NCBI GenBank assembly: GCA_023105745.1
Contig: JALGQZ010000001.1
Location: 55,188,937-55,252,936, forward strand
DNA from: Austropuccinia psidii
Lineage: Eukaryota > Basidiomycota > Pucciniomycetes > Pucciniales > Sphaerophragmiaceae
Length of the DNA stretch: 64,000 bases
Reading direction: 5' to 3'
This document shows positions 59,564 to 64,000 of this stretch, piece by piece. The notes beneath the pieces were generated by a model. The model made no database searches. It was given only the letters and a program-made list of their open reading frames with translations, and had not been told where the DNA came from. Position numbers and translations under genes: made by a program. Position 1 is the first letter of the stretch. Each line of letters begins with the position of its first letter.

Positions 59564-59800
59564 TGGAACAACCACTCACCAGGGGTCAGGGTATTAATCA
59601 ATACACCCACTCAAACACCTCAAATCAGCAGATCCAGTATCTGCATCAGCATTCAGTTTCAGCAATCTTCATTCTGAAACATGCATACAGCTTGGTACAT
59701 CAATACAGCCTGTCAATACCTGTACAGGTTGGATTCACCCAATACAGTTTCAATACACCAGCATGAAACTGTATGATCACTTAAATAAACCACACCTCTT

Positions 59801-59834
59801 ATACAGGTTCTGTACAGCTGTACAGGACCTGTAT
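59801..59834. repeat. 34-bp near-perfect palindrome in element D LTR
   Basis: Two 17-base arms centred on CAG|CTG, with a single mismatched pair (T and G, which can pair in RNA). Just upstream, 59742-59752 and 59764-59774 form an 11-bp inverted repeat with an 11-nt loop. Confidence 0.7.
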
Positions 59835-60579
59835 TGGCCAGACTCAATTCAATAATTCAATCCTCTCATGAAAATTCTTCCTCTGGATCAGGGCTGGTGT
59901 TTCTCACATATACCAGCCCCTCTTTCTCCCCCCTAGGGACTTTTCCCCAGTTAATTAATTTAGTTTATTTATTATTTTATGAATATTCTTATCCTTATTT
60001 TTTGGGCATTATAACTATTTAATATTAAGTTAGTCTTTGCATTTTCTCTCTTTGCCTGTACAGTATGAGTTGGGTGGCTATATCCTTATTAACCCTTCTC
60101 TTTCCATTCTGACAGGTTGAAACAGTGGACTTGGACTTGTTTGTGGTTGGCTCTTCTATTTTTTATTCTTATTCTTTTGTTGCTGATTTCTTATATTCAT
60201 TCTTTTAGTAATTCATCTTTAACACTCTTAAGTGTATCCTTTCTTACCATATCTTTGAGCCCTGCATAAGTGAGTCCCAGTTTACTGAGTGCCAGGCCCT
60301 CTTCACTTCAAAGAGCCCCTGTGACATTAAATTAATTAACTCATATTGATTCTTTCTTTTCATTCTTTTATAATCATTTCTCTCATTCATCAATTGTGAC
60401 TTTCTAATGATCTTATGATTCTTAATGATTATGATTTTCTCTCTCATCAATTTTCATCTCATTCATTTCATTTATATGAAAATTGATTCTTTCTTCTTTC
60501 TTAATCATTGCTGACCATTTCATTCACTTCATTTTATCTTATCAAATCAATTTTTTTTGTGTTATCATTCAGGCCTTAT

Positions 60580-61015
60580 TTAGGAATTATTGATTGGTCA
60601 ATTGATTGGATTATTCATTGGGATTCATTGGGTTTATTGATTCAGCGATTCAGGATTTTTCATTTGGATTGGATTGATTGACTTTGAATTCTCAAGATAT
60701 TTTATTTATCCTTGAGAATTGATTTTCATTATTGATTGATTTTGACTCATCAAGATATTTGAATTGATTTCTGAAGATTTTGAAGTGATTGATTGATTCC
60801 TCAAGACCTTAATTTCATATTGAAGACACTGATTTATTGATTTATTGATTATTGATTGAATATTAATTGATTCTTGATTTACTCAAGATTATTGATATTT
60901 GATTTGAATTTGATTTATTGTTGATTATTGATTGAATTGATTTATTGTTGATTGAAGCTGATTTCACCTCAAGAATTTAATTGATTCCTCAAGACTCATC
61001 AAGATTTTATTGTGA
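60580..61015. repeat. TTGATTGA-rich low-complexity leader
   Basis: Imperfect repeats of TTGATTGATT/TTATTGATT with interspersed TCAAGA words precede gag of element D. It is probably untranslated leader. Confidence 0.7.
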
Positions 61016-61084
61016 TTGATTTGGCCAAGTTTTGATTTCTGTTCTCAATACCATCAAGTTTCTTTTATTCAACTTCTGTTCATA

Positions 61085-62442
61085 ATGCCAGTTCAGCATA
61101 GTCCCCCAGAAAAGAACACTAGATCCCAAAAAATTCCAGCTATTCTCACTCCTACCGCAAGGGCTCCTCTTGACCGCACACCATCAGTTCATCAACTGAG
61201 TGAAAACTTGGACAGAGTACCACCAATGGAAGGAGCAGCACCCTCAAGAAGAGGTGGAATGAAATCTAGAAGATCAAGATCCTTTTCTGGACTTTTGGGT
61301 GGCTACCCTGGCATGTCTGAAGGTGCAAGAGCAAGATTAGGGAAGTTTAATATGAAGAGGGGGAAGAGTCTGTGAAAGAGGAAGATTCTGGGGAGACTGA
61401 AGTGGCAGATGCCTTGGCAAATGCTCCAGAGGTGCCTCAGGGTTCTAATCTAGCCCTTTATAGTCAACCTCTTGTCTCTCAAACTGATCAAAGTCTCCTC
61501 AAGATGATGGAACAGATGACTCAATTCATGGGGCAACTCACTCAAGCAGTTGCTCCCAGGGACAATTCCAAAGGCCCTGCTTTCAAGACTCCATCCATGA
61601 AGGCACCTGATTCTTTTGATGGTACTCAAGCTCATAAATTGAGAGGATTTATCCAATCCTGTCAATTAATCTTCCATAATGATCCAGCAAATTTCTTCTC
61701 CGACAGGAAGAAAGTTCTTTACTCAACTTCTTTTCTCACTGGTAGAGCTGGAAAGTGGATTGAACCCTATCTCTCAAATAATTCCAATGAAGACCCTTCC
61801 TACCTCCTCAATAATTGGCCATTATTTGAATCTCAATTATTCACTCTGTTTGGTGACCCCAATGAAGTCAGGAAAGCTGAACAAGAGTTGGACAATTTGA
61901 GGATGAAGGAAAGTGGTCATGTATCCTTGTACATTTCTGATTTCAGAAGCTTAATGTCAAGAATCAGAGATTGGGGTGAAAGAGCTTATATCCATGTTTA
62001 CAGAAGAGGATTGGCATCAAGATTATTGGATAAGTTGGCTTCTCACCCTGGAACGTTTGATACTCTTCAAGAACTTATGGATGTCACTTTAGAATTAGAC
62101 ACAAGATTTCATGAGAGGCAAAAAGAAAAGGGTGGCAATCAAGAGAATCCTCCAGTCAATGGATCCAATCAATCTAGGCCTCCTCAAAACTCATCTTCAA
62201 AGAGGCCTCACCAGAAGAAGAACAAGAAGGGCAAGCAGTTTCAATCTTCAAAGGACAAGCCTCATGCTGCTCTTCTCAATAAGGACAATAAATTAATTGG
62301 TTCTGAAAAGGAGAGGAGGATTAAAGAGGGGTTGTGTACTTATTGTGGTGGAAAGCACCCAATTGAAAAATGCTTCAAGAGACCTCAGAACAAGCCTGGG
62401 TCATCATCAAGAGGCTTCCCTAGCAAGCAGGGAAAAGCCTGA
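61085..62442 (+). pseudogene. Element D Gag, one frameshift
   Basis: ATG 61085 opens MPVQHSPPEKNTRSQ. The frame is left at a stop (TGA 61373-61375); the acidic segment YEEGEESVKEEDSGETE (from about 61353) is in another frame that then runs to TGA 62440-62442. A 1-base indel near 61335-61352 explains this. Next come QMTQFMGQLTQAV, the capsid-like block FKTPSMKAPDSFDGTQ to KVLYSTSFLTGRAGKWIEPY, NEVRKAEQELDNLRMKE, a basic tail and the zinc knuckle CTYCGGKHPIEKC (CX2CX3HX4C). It would form the particle and bind genomic RNA. Gag ends in QGKA over a slippery heptamer. Confidence 0.88.
62430..62436 (+). promoter_or_regulatory. Candidate -1 frameshift heptamer GGGAAAA, element D gag/pol
   Basis: In the gag frame the bases read G GGA AAA, followed by GCC TGA (gag stop). 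A -1 slip yields AGC CTG AGT GGG GAT and the open pol frame without any stop. This fits X_XXY_YYZ. Confidence 0.6.
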
Positions 62443-64000
62443 GTGGGGATCATGATGTGTTCAATGCTTCTCACTTGTTTCTTCCAAGAGCACAATTGTG
62501 CACTCCAAATACTAGTGTCAAGAAATCTTCAAAATTTCTTATTTTCTCTTCTGTCTCTGATATTTTTTATAGTATACTCATTGATTCTGGTGCTACAAAC
62601 TCCTTTATTGCAAAGAATTTTGTTCTCAAGTACTCATTGACTCTGTCAGAGCTCCCTGAAAAGATTCCTCTTTTAATTCTGGATTCTAATGAATCCCCTG
62701 CCTTGTTCATCACCCATTATACCAAGTGGGTAGTTGACTTGCCTTCCTTCCCAAGCTTTGAATGGGACTTCTTTATCATAGATTCACCCAAGGGAGAATA
62801 CCTGATATTGGGCTATGATTTCCTTTACCATTTTAATCCCATTATTGATTGGAAAAATGGATTGATCACCTATGAATCTAGTCATAAGGATTCTAGTGGT
62901 ATTATTCCTTCTACTAGTAATGACTTAGCCACTGCTGTCAACAGTGTTGCTCTGGTTGGTGAACTTAAGACACCTTCCCTTCCTTCTTCTGTCCATATCC
63001 CTTCCATCATTCCCTCTCAGTCATTACTTCCATTAAGAGATGAAGTCTTCAAAGAGATAAAGGATGTTGAAGAAGATGTTTCCATATCTTCACTTCATCT
63101 CTTTCAAGGGGATATGGACCTTCCTACTTTATCTTTTCATGCCTCCCTGGAGGAGCAGTGGGATGAGGAGGAAGAGCCAGAAGAAATTGAAACTGTGTTG
63201 AATGTAGTCCCTCCTGCTTATCATCAATATTTGGATGTATTCTCCAAGGTGAAAGCAGAGAAACTTCCTCCACACCGCGCCTGTGATCACCATATCAAAT
63301 TGGAGGATCTTCTACCTCCAATTGGTGTTATCTACTCCTTATCAAATCAAGAGTCAGAAACACTACAGGCCTACATTTCAAACAATTTATAGAAAGCTTT
63401 CATAAGACCAAGCTCCTCTTCAACAGGAGCACCTGTCCTTTTTGTTAAGAAAAAGGATGGAGGTCTTTGTTTGTGTGTTGATTACCGCAAACTTAATGCT
63501 GTTACTAGGAAGAACAGGTATCCTGTTCCTCCTATGAACCAGCTCCTTACTGTATTCAAAGGTTCCACTATCTTCTCCAAGATAGACTTGCGTGGTGCAT
63601 ATAACCTTCTGAGAATCAAAGAGGGGGATGAGCACTTAACTGCCTTTAGAACCAAATATAGTAGTTATGAGTATTTGGTCATGCCATTTGGTTTGACCAA
63701 TGCTCCTGCTTCTTTCCAGAATCTAGTAAATGATATCTTTTCAGATTTCTTGGATGTGTTTGTTGTGGTTTATTTAGATGATATTATGGTCTTTTCCAGT
63801 TCTGAGGAGGAACATGTCAAACATGTGGCCTCTGTCCTCCAAAGACTGAGGGACAATAATTTGTTTGCCAAAGCCTCCAAGCATGTATTCCATGCCTCAA
63901 GTGTGGAATACTTGGGCTATGTTGGTTCAAGTGATGGCCTCAAGATGGATTCTTCAAAGGTTCAGCAAATCCTCAATTGGCCTCAGCCCAAAAACATCAA
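62437..64000 (+). pseudogene. Element D Pol (protease and RT), one stop, partial
   Basis: Pol has no needed ATG near its start and is entered best by -1 shift from gag. The retropepsin-like part shows LIDSGATNSFIAKNF (Asp at 62583) and YLILGYDFLYHFNPIIDW. An acidic linker leads to LDVFSKVKAEKLPPHR. One TAG (63390-63392) sits in [25 protein letters not shown], where C-to-T or G-to-T change of a Gln or Glu codon is likely. Beyond it RT is open to the window end: [47 protein letters not shown], catalytic YLDDIMVFS (63771-63797) and [16 protein letters not shown]. RNase H and integrase lie outside. Confidence 0.9.

Larger units (their letters stand above)
59564..61084 (+). repeat. 5' LTR and leader of element D
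   Basis: The LTR start is clear; its end is not, because the 3' LTR lies outside the window. TGTGACA at about 60319-60325 is one possible end; TTTGGCCAAG at 61019-61028 is a possible primer-binding site but is far away. Hairpin-rich sequence at 59640-59840 carries repeated TACAG/CTGTA words. Confidence 0.55.
59564..64000 (+). mobile_element. Element D: Ty3/Gypsy element, second family, truncated by window end
   Basis: Starts TGGAACAACCACTCACC inside C's LTR and runs off the window in RT. It holds a 5' LTR plus leader (59564-61084), gag (61085-62442) and pol (62430 on). Base composition is less AT-rich than A-C, and only two coding lesions are seen: a gag frameshift and one TAG in pol. It is therefore younger than its host element C. 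A 5-bp target duplication GAAGC (59559-59563) is predicted at its far end. Confidence 0.88.

Noticed and set aside
1..64000. tRNA, rRNA or snRNA genes
   Set aside because: No convincing tRNA B-box in a cloverleaf context (for example the GGTTCGAGC at 7127 lies within ATG5) and no rRNA-like sequence was seen.

Overview
The window looks like eukaryotic, AT-rich, repeat-laden DNA, most likely from a rust fungus (Pucciniales). Three things support this: short GT-AG introns (67-128 nt) in the one intact host gene, large chromodomain-bearing Ty3/Gypsy elements, and Gag/Pol sequences of the kind I associate, from memory, with rust genomes such as Austropuccinia psidii. No database was searched, so the species is not fixed. 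I see no tRNA, rRNA, CRISPR or bacterial feature.

Layout. 1-6.6 kb is AT-rich sequence with no gene I recognise. 6.64-8.19 kb is a GC-richer island holding a six-exon ATG5 (autophagy E3-like subunit), the only convincing host gene. 8.2-14.5 kb is again AT-rich. Element A (14516-24695, +) is an old LTR retrotransposon with ~1.9-kb LTRs and a decayed gag-pol. 26527-28290 is a solo LTR with a near-perfect 5-bp target duplication. 31.0-31.9 kb (-) holds a decayed PIF/Harbinger-like transposase. Element B (32423-46582, +) is swollen by a nested tandem array of protease/reverse-transcriptase fragments (period 1951 bp). Element C (49566-59563, -) is a close relative of B in opposite orientation, with an integrase duplication. 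Element D (59564 to the window end, +) is a different, younger Ty3/Gypsy element inserted into C's upstream LTR.

How the parts work. A, B and C encode Gag, aspartic protease, reverse transcriptase, RNase H and integrase with a C-terminal chromodomain, the chromovirus plan, and share a GC-rich candidate primer-binding site. Their gag 5' ends look unusual. Two overlapping frames run for ~150 codons. The start codon of one frame (G) lies inside the last 11-18 bases of a candidate phase-1 intron. Removing that intron leads into the other frame (X), which in B and C ends at a TTTCCCAAAG slippery run that would return ribosomes by -1 slippage to the main Gag frame. X is the better conserved of the two between the diverged families A and B/C. 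This possible splice-and-frameshift switch is the most interesting feature here. Element D independently has a GGGAAAA slippery heptamer at its gag/pol junction. All four elements carry stops or frameshifts; D is the least damaged.
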